From JAICYJ01 sp038212095 (lineage in GTDB: Bacteria > Actinomycetota > Thermoleophilia > Gaiellales > JAICJC01), in contig JBBQUW010000003.1 of assembly GCA_038212095.1 (NCBI GenBank), forward strand, positions 1 through 64,000: a DNA stretch of 64,000 nt, written 5' to 3'. The translations under genes and the position numbers were made by a program. Positions 1-7,995 of this stretch are shown piece by piece. The notes below the pieces were generated by a model. It saw only the letters and a list, made by a program, of their open reading frames with translations. It searched no databases and was not told the origin of the DNA. The stretch's first letter is position 1. Each line of letters opens with the position of its first letter.

Positions 1-126
1 GCCGAACGCACCCACAGCCTGCCCGGCTGGCTCGACTACTACAATCACCACCGACCACACGGCAGCCTCGCCCACCAGCCACCCGGACACCGGCTCACAA
101 CACTACAGGCCGAACAACGTGCCTAG
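1..126 (+). CDS. Transposase C-terminal fragment, IS481-like
   Basis: Frame 1 is open from the first base to a TAG at 124-126 (41 codons). It reads LDYYNHHRPHGSLAHQPPG near its end. This YNxHRPHxxLxxxxP pattern is the usual end of the DDE integrase-core domain of IS481/IS3-type transposases, including the region of the catalytic glutamate. The gene is cut by the window edge, so its length, start and intactness cannot be judged. No terminal inverted repeat is obvious in the 10 bases before the next gene. It marks the left edge as the border of an insertion sequence or its remnant. Confidence 0.75.
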   Translation, partial: AERTHSLPGWLDYYNHHRPHGSLAHQPPGHRLTTLQAEQRA

Positions 127-135
127 GCACTACAA

Positions 136-966
136 CTAGACCTTCTGGCGGCCAAGCGCGTCGAGGAAGCCGACCAGCGCATCTCGCCACTGATCGGGGC
201 GATCCAGGTGTACATCGTGCGCAGCGTCGGCGATCTCGACCACCTGGGTTTGTGGCAGCCGGTCGGCCATCTCGCCGACGATCTGGGACTCGACCATTCC
301 GTTGCCGGCCCGAACGACCAACGTGGGGCAGGTGATGATGTCCCACTCGTCCCAGCTCGGCGCCGAGATCGCCTCACGCAACGTCCGCGCCATGACCTCC
401 ACGTCGAACCGCGGCCGCCAGCCGCGCTCGCCGTGCTGAAGGCCGCTCACCCACGCCTCAGCCGCAAGACCGGCTCCGCACCGATCCGCGAAGAACGCCT
501 CAGCCTCCGGGCGGGAGCCGAACGACGTTGGCCACTCCCGTAACGCTGCGGCGGTGGCCACCACCGCCTCCTCAACCCCCTCGCCTCCGCCAGCGGGACT
601 CGCATCGACCAGCACGAGGCCGCGCACGAGGTCAGGGCGACGGGCCGACAGCGAGAGCGCCGTCAGGCCGCCTACCGACTGACCGACAACCACGACCGGC
701 CGGAGTCCGAGCCGCTCGACCACGAACGCGACGTCGGCGACAAGGGAATCACGCGACACATCGCCGGGAAAGCGCTCGCTGCGCCCATGCCCGCGAGCGT
801 CGAGGGCGATCACCCGGCCGCGCGCCGTCAGCCACGAGGCCGTCTGCGCCCACTCATCCGCGTGCCCGGCGAGCCCGTGCAGCAGGAGGATGGACGGCCC
901 CTCGCCGCCGAACTCCCGGCAGGCCAGCCGCACCCCATCTCGGCATATCTCTTTCCAGGCAGCCAT
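136..966 (-). CDS. Alpha/beta hydrolase
   Basis: A 276-residue alpha/beta-hydrolase-fold protein. It shows the HG oxyanion segment (LLLHGLAGHADEW), the nucleophile elbow GQSVGG, an acidic residue after strand 6 and the C-terminal catalytic histidine in AAHDVHLDRP. Substrate is unknown; the closest general class is peroxidase/esterase/lactonase-type hydrolases. I start at ATG 966 because a GGGAAG ribosome-binding site lies 8-10 nt upstream; an in-frame GTG at 1002 would add 12 residues. It is transcribed away from the 106-bp repeat array that lies just upstream, so that array may sit in its promoter region. It ends 10 bp from the transposase fragment and converges with it. Confidence 0.85.
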   Translation of the reverse strand: MAAWKEICRDGVRLACREFGGEGPSILLLHGLAGHADEWAQTASWLTARGRVIALDARGHGRSERFPGDVSRDSLVADVAFVVERLGLRPVVVVGQSVGGLTALSLSARRPDLVRGLVLVDASPAGGGEGVEEAVVATAAALREWPTSFGSRPEAEAFFADRCGAGLAAEAWVSGLQHGERGWRPRFDVEVMARTLREAISAPSWDEWDIITCPTLVVRAGNGMVESQIVGEMADRLPQTQVVEIADAAHDVHLDRPDQWRDALVGFLDALGRQKV

Positions 967-1030
967 GGCCGTTCTTCCCGCCCTGAGAGTACTCGCGTTC
1001 ACCGCTGGGGGTGGGCCACCCTACGGCGCC

Positions 1031-1300
1031 GCGGCGCGGCGTCTGTACGTGGCCGACGATCTCTGCCGCTGTCGGTCAGAGATCCGAGATTCGTCGCATT
1101 CCACGCTGGGAAGAGCGCCATGTCCGGCTCTGCGTCGCGGCTCAGCGTCCGCACGTGGCCGACGATCTCTGCCGCTGTCGGTCAGAGATCTGAGATTCGT
1201 CGCATTCCACGCTGGGAGGAGCACCGTGTCCGGCTCTGCGTCGCGGCTCGGCGTCTGTACGTGGCCGACGATCTCTGCCGCTGTCGGTCAGAGATCTGAG
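1031..1300. repeat. 106-bp tandem repeat, about 2.5 copies, each with a hairpin
   Basis: The sequence ACGTGGCCGACGATCTC starts at 1047, 1153 and 1259, giving an exact 106-bp period. Each unit contains an inverted repeat with arms GATCTCTG and CAGAGATC (1058-1084, 1164-1190, 1270-1296); an inner CCG/CGG pair around a CTGT loop extends the stem with one bulged T. Copies differ by a few substitutions. The array fills the gap between the 3' end of the GGDEF gene and the 5' end of the hydrolase gene, both on the minus strand. The open frames across it are by-products of the repeat and are not called. It has no CRISPR character: there are too few units and the units are contiguous. Confidence 0.85.
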
Positions 1301-1313
1301 ATCGCTCGCGTTC

Positions 1314-1328
1314 GCCGGCGGAGCCGGC
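1314..1328 (-). terminator. Possible terminator hairpin after the GGDEF gene
   Basis: GCCGGC GGA GCCGGC forms a 6-bp GC stem with a 3-nt loop 8 bp beyond the stop of the GGDEF-like gene. There is no T tract, so intrinsic termination is only a possibility. Confidence 0.35.
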
Positions 1329-1335
1329 TATCGCG

Positions 1336-1980
1336 TCAATCTTCGGAGTCTTCCCACACCGCCATCGACACCGTCACCGTGCCGGTGGTCGGCATCTCGC
1401 GCCGCATCGCGCGACGTGCCTGACGCAGCGCCGATCCGGCTCGCTCCACCAACGCATCGAATGAGTCGGCGTGTGCCGGGCAGGCCGCGATGCCCACCGA
1501 CGCCTGCGTCTGCACTCCCGCCGGAGTCCGCACGCGGGCCATCGAGCGCAGCACCCGCTCCGCCGCGACGGACGCGCTGCGGCTGTCCGTCTCGGCCATG
1601 ATCACGCCGAACTCGGTGCTGCCGACGCGGCATGCCACGTCCAGCGCCCGCACGCTTCCGCCGATCGCCGAGCCGAGCAGCCGCATCGCCTCATCGGTGT
1701 CGGGCCCCTCCTCCCGCAGACCGTCCACCGAGGCGAGCGCCAGCGCCACCGGCCGGCCGTAGGTGCGCGCGCGCTCGATCTCACGCGTCAGCGCCTCGAC
1801 GAAGTGGCGGCTGTTCCACAACCCGGTATCGGGATCGCGCCTCTCATGCATGTCCGCCTCGGCGGTCAACTGGGACACCCGCTCGCGAAGTGCGGCGGAC
1901 TGCCGGCGCTCGCGAATGGCGAGCACCAGGGCGGAGGCGGCTGCGCCTACCAGGAATGCGACCAGAGCAAAGATGATCAA
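1336..1980 (-). CDS. Membrane-anchored degenerate GGDEF-domain protein
   Basis: A 214-residue protein with one N-terminal membrane helix (residues about 2-22), a short coiled stretch, then a GGDEF fold recognised by DPDTGLWNSRHFVEAL and a later SVGIAACPAHA segment. GGDEF domains make cyclic di-GMP, but the signature loop here reads GSTEF (in RVGSTEFGVIMAET), so the first two glycines and the usual metal/GTP contact are altered. It is more likely a c-di-GMP or GTP sensor or a structural module than an active cyclase. The start is TTG at 1980, overlapping the stop of the upstream zinc-ribbon gene by 4 bp (TTGA), which implies translational coupling. Confidence 0.75.
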   Translation of the reverse strand: MIIFALVAFLVGAAASALVLAIRERRQSAALRERVSQLTAEADMHERRDPDTGLWNSRHFVEALTREIERARTYGRPVALALASVDGLREEGPDTDEAMRLLGSAIGGSVRALDVACRVGSTEFGVIMAETDSRSASVAAERVLRSMARVRTPAGVQTQASVGIAACPAHADSFDALVERAGSALRQARRAMRREMPTTGTVTVSMAVWEDSED

Positions 1981-2303
1981 CGGGACCTGCTCTCGTTATC
2001 GTCGCTGGCAGCCGTGCCGTCAACCGCAGCCGCACGGATCGGCAGTTTCTCCGGCTTGCGCCTGATCTCGACCCCGAACAGCTCCGGCTCGCGCAGCGGC
2101 TCGCCGCACTCGCGGCAGGCGATGCCCATCAGCGAGACGACCGGCGCGTGGCACGCGGGGCAGGCCGAGAGGACGACGCCTCCACAGTCGGGGCAGGCGG
2201 CGGGGATCGCGGATGCGTCAGCACCCATGAACCTCCGCCCCCAGCCGCAGCCCAGACAGAAGCCACACCGGTCGCCGAGCTCGCGGTTTCGGTCGTAGCC
2301 CAT
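1977..2303 (-). CDS. Double zinc-ribbon protein
   Basis: A 108-residue soluble protein with several CxxC knuckles: CGFCLGCG near the N-terminus, CPDCGG and CPACHAP in the middle, and CRECGEPL at about residue 63. These pair up as zinc-ribbon folds. The acidic, low-complexity tail ends in ESRSR. The role is unknown; small zinc-ribbon proteins can act as RNA or protein binding factors. Start ATG 2303 was chosen because upstream codons run antisense into the E1alpha gene. It is divergent from the 2-oxoacid dehydrogenase operon and coupled to the GGDEF-like gene downstream. Confidence 0.7.
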   Translation of the reverse strand: MGYDRNRELGDRCGFCLGCGWGRRFMGADASAIPAACPDCGGVVLSACPACHAPVVSLMGIACRECGEPLREPELFGVEIRRKPEKLPIRAAAVDGTAASDDNESRSR

Positions 2304-2360
2304 CGCGTCGATTCTAGACGGCCCGGTGAGGGGCACGATCCGGCATTGAGGCTTGGACGC

Positions 2361-2366
2361 TAGACT
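2361..2366 (+). promoter_or_regulatory. Predicted -10 element of the E1-E2-lip operon
   Basis: TAGACT ends 9 nt before ATG 2376, with no ribosome-binding site between. The spacing fits a leaderless transcript. No convincing -35 hexamer is visible. Confidence 0.5.
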
Positions 2367-2375
2367 CCGCAAAAG

Positions 2376-3422
2376 ATGGCAGTCGCGCGAGAAGCTACAC
2401 CGGTCGAGTCCGCCGAGGACATCAGGCAGGCAGATCTCGACAGCGAGGATCTGCTGCAGATCTACCGCAACATGCTGATCACGCGCGGGATCGAGGAGCG
2501 TGGCCACATCCTCTACCGCCAGGGCAAGATCCCCGGCAGCTTCTACACGGGGCGCGGCAACGAGGCGGCCGCGGTCGGCGTCGCCTCCGCGATGGGCAGC
2601 GACGACGTCGGTACCCCGATCCAGCGCGACATGGGCGTGCACGTCACGCGTGGCACCGAGCCGTGGCGGATCTTCGCCCAGTACATGGGCCGCGCGGACG
2701 GCCTCGCGGCCGGCAAGGACGGCAACGTGCATATGGCCGATATCCGGTTGGGCCTGGTGGCGATGGTCAGCCATCTACCGGCACAGCTGCCGGTCGCCGT
2801 CGGCTGCGCGCTCGCGTTCCAGATCCGCCGCGAGCCGCGGGTGGCGGTCACCTGGTCGGGTGACGGGGCGATGGCGCGTGGCGACGCACACGAGGCGATG
2901 AACCTGGCCGGCGTCCGGCGACTGCCGGTGGTGTTCGTGATCGACAACAACCAGTACGCATACTCGACCCCCAACCGGCTCGAGTTCGCCTGCGAGCACC
3001 TGGCTGACCGCGCGGCTGCATACGGGTTCGAGGGCGTGCTGGTGGACGGCTGCGACGTGCTGACCGTCTACCGGGAGGCACACGCCGCGATCGAGAAGGC
3101 GCGCGCCGGCGGCGGCCCCACGCTGCTCGAGCTGGTCACGTTGCGGATGGAGGGCCATGCCGTGCATGACGACGCCTTCTACGTCCCACGCGAGAAGCTC
3201 GAAGAGTGGGCGGAGAAGGATCCGATCGAGCGCTACCGCCGCTGGCTGAAGGAGCACGACGTGCTGACCGAGGCCGCCGCCGATGAGATCACGGTCGAGG
3301 TCAAGCGGTTGCTGAACGAGGCCATGAAGCGCGCGGACGAGAGCCCGCAGCCCGATCCGTCGCAGGCCGTCACCGGCGTCTACGCTGAGCCGGACGAGCT
3401 CGACACTCCCCACCACCGATAG
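2376..3422 (+). CDS. pdhA: 2-oxoacid dehydrogenase E1 component, alpha subunit (pyruvate-type)
   Basis: A 348-residue E1alpha, the thiamine-diphosphate subunit that decarboxylates the 2-oxoacid and reductively acylates the E2 lipoyl arm. The ThDP motif is visible as GDG at residues 162-164 and NN at 191-192, with a GNEAAAVG segment near 61. The phosphorylation-loop region reads TLRMEGHAVHDDAFYV. The usual assignments for this subgroup are pyruvate, branched-chain 2-oxoacid or acetoin dehydrogenase; lipB and lipA in the same operon favour a housekeeping complex, but substrate is not proven. It leads a tightly spaced operon (9-bp gap to E1beta) and has a leaderless-type promoter. Confidence 0.9.
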   Translation: MAVAREATPVESAEDIRQADLDSEDLLQIYRNMLITRGIEERGHILYRQGKIPGSFYTGRGNEAAAVGVASAMGSDDVGTPIQRDMGVHVTRGTEPWRIFAQYMGRADGLAAGKDGNVHMADIRLGLVAMVSHLPAQLPVAVGCALAFQIRREPRVAVTWSGDGAMARGDAHEAMNLAGVRRLPVVFVIDNNQYAYSTPNRLEFACEHLADRAAAYGFEGVLVDGCDVLTVYREAHAAIEKARAGGGPTLLELVTLRMEGHAVHDDAFYVPREKLEEWAEKDPIERYRRWLKEHDVLTEAAADEITVEVKRLLNEAMKRADESPQPDPSQAVTGVYAEPDELDTPHHR

Positions 3423-3431
3423 GACGACGAG

Positions 3432-4409
3432 TTGGCGACCAAAACATACCTCCAGGCGATCTCGGACGGGCTCCGTGAGGAGATGCGGCGCGACCCGCGC
3501 GTGTTCCTGATCGGTGAGGACATCGGCGTGTACGGCGGCGCCTTCAAGGTCACCCAGGGCTTCCAGCAGGAGTTCGGCGAGGACCGTGTGATCGACTCGC
3601 CGCTCTCGGAGACGGCCATCACCGGCGCCTGCACCGGCGCCGCCCTGATGGGCATGCGACCGGTGTGCGAGATGCAGTTCTCGGACTTCGTCTCGTGCGC
3701 GTTCGACCACCTCGTCACCGTCGCCGCCAAGCAGCACTACCGGGTGGGTACGCCGGTGCCAATCGTGGTGCGACTGCCCTCCGGAGGCGGCTTCTCGGGT
3801 GGCCCGTTCCACAGCCAGAACCCGGAGGGCTTCTTCGCGCACTGCCCCGGCCTGAAGATCGTCTGCCCGGCTACCCCGGCGGACGCGAAGGCGCTGATCA
3901 TCCAGGCGATCCGCGATCCAAACCCGGTGCTGTACTTCGAGCACAAGCACCTGTACCGCAGGATCAAGGGTGAGGTGCCCGACGGTGACGTCGCGATCGA
4001 GTTCGGCAAGGCGCGCATGCACCAGTCGGGCGACGACATCACGATCATCACCTACGGCGCCATGGTCTACACCGCGGAGGAGGCGGCCAAGGCCGCGGCC
4101 GAGCGCGACGGCACCTCGGTCGAGATCATCGATCTGCGCACCATCACCCCCTGGGACAAGCAGGCGGTGCTCGAGTCCGCGGCGAAGACCGGAAAGGTGA
4201 TCGTGCTGCACGAGGACACCCACACCTCCGGATTCGGTGCCGAGATCGCTGCCACGATCGCCGAGGAGGCGTTCGAGAGCCTGGACGCGCCGGTCAAGCG
4301 GATCACATCGCCTGACGCCCCGATCCCCTTCTCGCCGCCGCTCGAGAAGGCCTTCCTACCCCAGGTCGAGGACGTCCTCGCCGGGATCGAATCCCTCGCC
4401 GCCTACTAG
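3432..4409 (+). CDS. pdhB: 2-oxoacid dehydrogenase E1 component, beta subunit
   Basis: A 325-residue transketolase-fold partner of E1alpha. Typical segments are FLIGEDIGVYGGAFKVTQG, DSPLSETAITG and HSQNPEGFFAHCPGLK (cofactor and heterotetramer contacts), followed by the C-terminal domain with VIVLHEDTHTSGFGAE. Length matches the family. The start is TTG at 3432, preceded by GACGACGAG; no ATG or GTG lies nearby in frame. The gene sits 9 bp after E1alpha and 16 bp before E2. Confidence 0.92.
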   Translation: MATKTYLQAISDGLREEMRRDPRVFLIGEDIGVYGGAFKVTQGFQQEFGEDRVIDSPLSETAITGACTGAALMGMRPVCEMQFSDFVSCAFDHLVTVAAKQHYRVGTPVPIVVRLPSGGGFSGGPFHSQNPEGFFAHCPGLKIVCPATPADAKALIIQAIRDPNPVLYFEHKHLYRRIKGEVPDGDVAIEFGKARMHQSGDDITIITYGAMVYTAEEAAKAAAERDGTSVEIIDLRTITPWDKQAVLESAAKTGKVIVLHEDTHTSGFGAEIAATIAEEAFESLDAPVKRITSPDAPIPFSPPLEKAFLPQVEDVLAGIESLAAY

Positions 4410-4425
4410 GAGAGAAGTCACCACC

Positions 4426-5802
4426 ATGGCCACAGGAACCGTCGTCGATGTCGTGATGCCCCAGATGGGTGTGAGCGTGTCCGAGGGCACGGTGACGCGC
4501 TGGCGCAAGCAGGTTGGTGAGCGAATCGAGGCCGACGAGACGATCGTCGAGATCTCGACCGACAAGGTGGACACCGAGATCCCCTCTCCCGCCACCGGCA
4601 TCGTGCGCGAGATCCTCGCCAACGAAGGCGAAACGGTGCCCGTCAACACGCGCATCGCCGTGATCGAGACCGACGAGGGCGGCTCGTCCGACGGCCCGGC
4701 CGACCCGGCGCCGGCGCCTGCGGCCGCCGTACTCCCGCCGCCGGTGACCGTCACCCCGCCCGCCGCATCCCCCGCGACGGCGCAGCCTGAAAACGGTGGT
4801 GACGACTCCGGCCGCACGTTCATCTCGCCCGTGGTGGCGCGGATGCTCGCTGAGCACGGGCTGGACGTGAGCGCGATCGAGGGCAGCGGGCGCGGTGGCC
4901 GCGTGACCAAGAAGGACGTGCAGTCGTTCATCGACAGCGGCGGCGCACAGCAGCCGCCGGTGATCCACGATGTGCCGCACTTCGCCCCGCCCGCCGCCGA
5001 GATCGCAGCGCCGCCCGCGCCGCCCGCCGCCGCCCCGCCGGCAGCACCCGCGGCACAGCCCGCAGCGCCCGCGGTCGCCGGCGGCGACGAGGAGCTGTAC
5101 CAGTTCAGCACGATCCGCAAGGTGATCGCGCGCCACATGCGCCACTCGCTGGAGACGGCGGCCCAGGTGACGACGGTGATCGAGGTCGACATGACCGGCG
5201 TGGTCAACCTGCGCAAGAAGTGGAAGCCGGAGTACCAGAAGCGTTACGGCGTCAACCTGACGTACATCCCGTTCATCGCCCGCGCCACGATCGACGCGAT
5301 CGGCAGTTGGCCGTGGGTGAACTCGGAGGTGATCGGCGACTCGGCGCTGGTCAAGCGCTACGTCAACCTCGGCATGGCCGTGGCGGTCGACGACTCCACG
5401 GGGCTGATGGTACCGGTCATCCACCATGCCGAGGAGATGAACCTGGTCGGACTGTCACGCTCGGTGATCGAGATGGCCGAGAAGGCGCGCAGCAAGACGC
5501 TGACGCCGGACGAGATGGCGAACGGCACCTTCACGATCACCAACCCGGGAGTGTTCGGCGCCCTGATGGGCACGCCGATCATCCCGGAGGGCCAGGTGGC
5601 GATCCTGGACGTGGAGACGATCGTGAAGCGGCCGGTGGTGGTCACCGACCGGCATGGCAACGACTCGATCGCGATCCGCCACATGATGTTCCTCTGCCTC
5701 TCCTACGACCACCGGCTGGTGGATGGTGCGTACGCCGCGCAGTTCATGGGCCAGATCAAGAAGAGCCTGGAGAGCTGGGACGAGCAGGCGTTCGGCCTGT
5801 GA
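4426..5802 (+). CDS. pdhC: Dihydrolipoamide acyltransferase (E2)
   Basis: A 458-residue E2 core protein. Order of domains: one lipoyl domain (residues 1-80) with the lipoylated lysine in STDKVD (K47); a Pro/Ala-rich linker; a peripheral subunit-binding domain at about 127-165 (FISPVVARMLAEHGLDV...); a second Pro/Ala linker; and the catalytic chloramphenicol-acetyltransferase-like domain ending in DHRLVDG at about residue 428, which supplies the active-site histidine. Start ATG 4426 follows a GGAGAG site 10 nt upstream; the longer open frame before it is antisense or out of register with E1beta. No E3 (dihydrolipoamide dehydrogenase) gene is in the window, so E3 must come from elsewhere. Confidence 0.93.
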   Translation: MATGTVVDVVMPQMGVSVSEGTVTRWRKQVGERIEADETIVEISTDKVDTEIPSPATGIVREILANEGETVPVNTRIAVIETDEGGSSDGPADPAPAPAAAVLPPPVTVTPPAASPATAQPENGGDDSGRTFISPVVARMLAEHGLDVSAIEGSGRGGRVTKKDVQSFIDSGGAQQPPVIHDVPHFAPPAAEIAAPPAPPAAAPPAAPAAQPAAPAVAGGDEELYQFSTIRKVIARHMRHSLETAAQVTTVIEVDMTGVVNLRKKWKPEYQKRYGVNLTYIPFIARATIDAIGSWPWVNSEVIGDSALVKRYVNLGMAVAVDDSTGLMVPVIHHAEEMNLVGLSRSVIEMAEKARSKTLTPDEMANGTFTITNPGVFGALMGTPIIPEGQVAILDVETIVKRPVVVTDRHGNDSIAIRHMMFLCLSYDHRLVDGAYAAQFMGQIKKSLESWDEQAFGL

Positions 5803-6470
5803 ACGGGGCCTACCTGTACCGGCTCGGCGTGACGCCGTACCGGGAAGCCGTGGCGACCATGGGCGACCTGGCGGCCGCACGCAGCCAGGGCGCGATCCCC
5901 GACACGGTGATGCTGCTCGAGCATGAGCCGGTGATCACGCTCGGCTCGCGGGCGGTGCGAGGCGCGGAGCTGCTGCTGGCCGCGGTGGAGTACACCCGCC
6001 GCGGCATCGAGGTGGTCGAGGTCAGCCGCGGCGGTCGATCCACCTACCACGGCCCGGGCCAGCTGGTGTGCTACCCCGTGGTCGACCTGCATCTGCACGG
6101 CAAGGATCTGCACCGCTACGTGGCCGGGCTCGAACGCACGATCATCGCAACGCTGGCCGCCTTCCAGATCGAAGGCCGCACGATCGAGGGTGATCATGCC
6201 AGCGGCGTCTGGGTGGGCGAGCGCAAGATCGCCTCGATCGGTGTGCGCTGCAGCCGCTGGGTGACCACCCACGGGCTCTCGCTGAACGTGAACCTCGATC
6301 TGGCGGTGTACGAGCTGTTCGACGCCTGCGGGCTGGGCGGTGCCGACTTCACCTCGATCGCGGCCGAGATCGGCCGTGACGTGAGCGTTGCCGAGGTGTC
6401 CGAGCCGTTCACCGCGGCCCTCCAGGAACAGTTCCAGATCGAACTCGACCCGCTGCCCGTGGTGGCCTGA
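5799..6470 (+). CDS. lipB: Octanoyl-[acyl-carrier-protein]:protein octanoyltransferase
   Basis: A 223-residue LipB that moves octanoate from ACP to the lipoyl lysine of E2-type proteins. Family signatures are RGGRSTYHGPGQLVCYPVVDL-type sequence in the centre (RGGxxTYHGPGQ), GERKIASIGVR carrying the catalytic lysine, and DACGLGG carrying the catalytic cysteine. Start GTG 5799 overlaps the E2 stop as GTGA, so translation is coupled to E2, the main substrate. The downstream neighbour lipA inserts the sulfurs. Confidence 0.95.
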   Translation: MNGAYLYRLGVTPYREAVATMGDLAAARSQGAIPDTVMLLEHEPVITLGSRAVRGAELLLAAVEYTRRGIEVVEVSRGGRSTYHGPGQLVCYPVVDLHLHGKDLHRYVAGLERTIIATLAAFQIEGRTIEGDHASGVWVGERKIASIGVRCSRWVTTHGLSLNVNLDLAVYELFDACGLGGADFTSIAAEIGRDVSVAEVSEPFTAALQEQFQIELDPLPVVA

Positions 6471-7396
6471 TGCCCTTCTCGGAGCTGGCACGTCAGCGGC
6501 CGGAGTGGATGAGGGTGCGTGCTCCCTCGGGCAACACCCGCTTCGCCGAGCTCCAGGGGATCATGCGCGACGGCGGCCTGCACACTGTGTGTGAGGAGGC
6601 GCGCTGCCCCAACATCGGCGAGTGTTGGGGCCGCGGCACGGCCACGTTCCAGATCATGGGCGAGGTCTGCACGCGGGCCTGCCGCTACTGCGCCGTCACC
6701 TCGGGCCGGCCGGTCGCGGCGCCCGAGCCGCTCGAGCCGCTGCGGGTGGCGCGCGCGGTGGAGCGGATGGGGTTGCGACATGTCGTCGTCACTTCGGTCG
6801 ATCGCGACGACCTGCCAGACAAGGGCGCCGGCCACTTCGCCGCCACCATCCGCGCCATCCGACGACGAACCCCGGAGTGCGGCATCGAGGTGCTGGTGCC
6901 CGACTTCCTCGGCTTCCGGGAGGAGGCGCTGCGGACGGTGCTCGCGGCGCAACCGGACGTGCTCAACCACAACATCGAGACGGCCGAGCGGTTCTACCGG
7001 CGGGTTCGACCGAGAGGCGACTACCGCAAGGCGCTCGACCTGCTCGACCGGGCGAAGAGCGTCTCGGCCGAGCTCTGGCCGGACGCAGAACCGCTCCCCA
7101 CCAAGAGCGGCATCATCGTCGGCATGGGCGAGACGAACGAGGACGTCGCGGGCATCATGCGCGACCTGCGCGATCACCGCGTCGACATCGTCACGATCGG
7201 CCAGTACCTGCAGCCCACCGAGCGCCACCTGCCGCTCGACCGCTGGGTGACGCCGGACGACTTCGCCTGGATGCGCGAGCAGGGCGAGATGATGGGCTTT
7301 GGATCGGTGTTCGCAGGTCCGCTGGTGCGGTCGAGTTATCGAGCCGAGGAACAGCGCCTCGCGGCCGCCGGTCGCATACGGGCGGCAACGCACTAG
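6470..7396 (+). CDS. lipA: Lipoyl synthase
   Basis: A 308-residue radical-SAM enzyme that inserts two sulfur atoms into the octanoyl group. Both clusters are visible: the LipA-specific auxiliary cluster motif CEEARCPNIGEC (Cx4Cx5C) and the radical-SAM motif CTRACRYC (Cx3Cx2C). The terminal serine ligand lies in the GPLVRSSYRAEE tail, as in other LipA proteins. The ATG at 6470 overlaps the lipB stop (TGATG). Confidence 0.96.
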   Translation: MPFSELARQRPEWMRVRAPSGNTRFAELQGIMRDGGLHTVCEEARCPNIGECWGRGTATFQIMGEVCTRACRYCAVTSGRPVAAPEPLEPLRVARAVERMGLRHVVVTSVDRDDLPDKGAGHFAATIRAIRRRTPECGIEVLVPDFLGFREEALRTVLAAQPDVLNHNIETAERFYRRVRPRGDYRKALDLLDRAKSVSAELWPDAEPLPTKSGIIVGMGETNEDVAGIMRDLRDHRVDIVTIGQYLQPTERHLPLDRWVTPDDFAWMREQGEMMGFGSVFAGPLVRSSYRAEEQRLAAAGRIRAATH

Positions 7397-7416
7397 GGGA
7401 CGAGGAGGAGAGAGCG

Positions 7417-7950
7417 GTGGTTCCAGAAGCGGTGATCGAGCATGGGGAGAGCGGCGACCGGCCAAGCGGCGAGGGCTGGTTCGTCGTCAACGCACGCGAC
7501 TCGCAGTGGGTGCACAGCGACGAGATGGGGTCGGCGGTGCTGTTCGAGGGCGCGTCGAAGTTCCGTGAGATCGGCGTCAACATCCAGTTGCTGAACCCAG
7601 GGCAGCCCAACTGCATGTACCACGGAGAGGAGTGCGAGGAGAACTTCCTGGTGCTGGCCGGCGAGTGCCTGCTGCTGATCGAGGGCGAGGAGCGCCCGCT
7701 CAAGGCATGGGACTTCGTCCACTGTCCGCCATGGACGGAGCACGTGTTCGTCGGTGCCGGCACCGGCCCCTGCGCGGTGCTGATGATCGGCACACGCGGC
7801 CGCGGCGAAGGCATCATCTACCCGGTCTCCGAGCTGGCGCTGCGGCACGGTGCCGGCGTCGAGCAGGAGACCAGCGAGCCCGAGCAGGCCTACGCCCGCT
7901 TCGCCAAGCTGCGCACCGGTCGCGCGCCGTCGGATGCGCTGCCTGGGTGA
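7417..7950 (+). CDS. Cupin-domain protein
   Basis: A 177-residue single-domain cupin. Motif 1 (YHGEECEENFLVLAGE) has the expected histidine and glutamates; motif 2 is around DFVHCPPWTEHVF with a late histidine. The metal and ligand are unknown. Start GTG 7417 follows GAGGAGAGAG. It lies 20 bp after lipA on the same strand and is probably the last gene of the E1-E2-lip operon; a specific link to lipoate metabolism is inference only. Confidence 0.85.
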   Translation: MVPEAVIEHGESGDRPSGEGWFVVNARDSQWVHSDEMGSAVLFEGASKFREIGVNIQLLNPGQPNCMYHGEECEENFLVLAGECLLLIEGEERPLKAWDFVHCPPWTEHVFVGAGTGPCAVLMIGTRGRGEGIIYPVSELALRHGAGVEQETSEPEQAYARFAKLRTGRAPSDALPG

Positions 7951-7982
7951 GGCGCGCCGCCGGTCGGGGCGGTGGCGCACCG

Positions 7983-7988
7983 TAGAAT
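7983..7988 (+). promoter_or_regulatory. Predicted -10 element, leaderless type
   Basis: TAGAAT ends 7 nt before ATG 7996 of the second alpha/beta hydrolase gene. Its presence favours that ATG over the GTG at 7972 and the ATG at 7987 that overlaps the hexamer. Confidence 0.5.
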
Positions 7989-7995
7989 GGCGCCG

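Noticed and set aside
1031..1300. Possible CRISPR array
   Set aside because: Units are contiguous 106-bp copies without variable spacers, and no cas genes are in the window.
787..1423. Open frames across the 106-bp array repeating VADDLCRCRSEI-type peptides
   Set aside because: Produced by translation of the tandem repeat; no start signal and no conservation outside the repeat.
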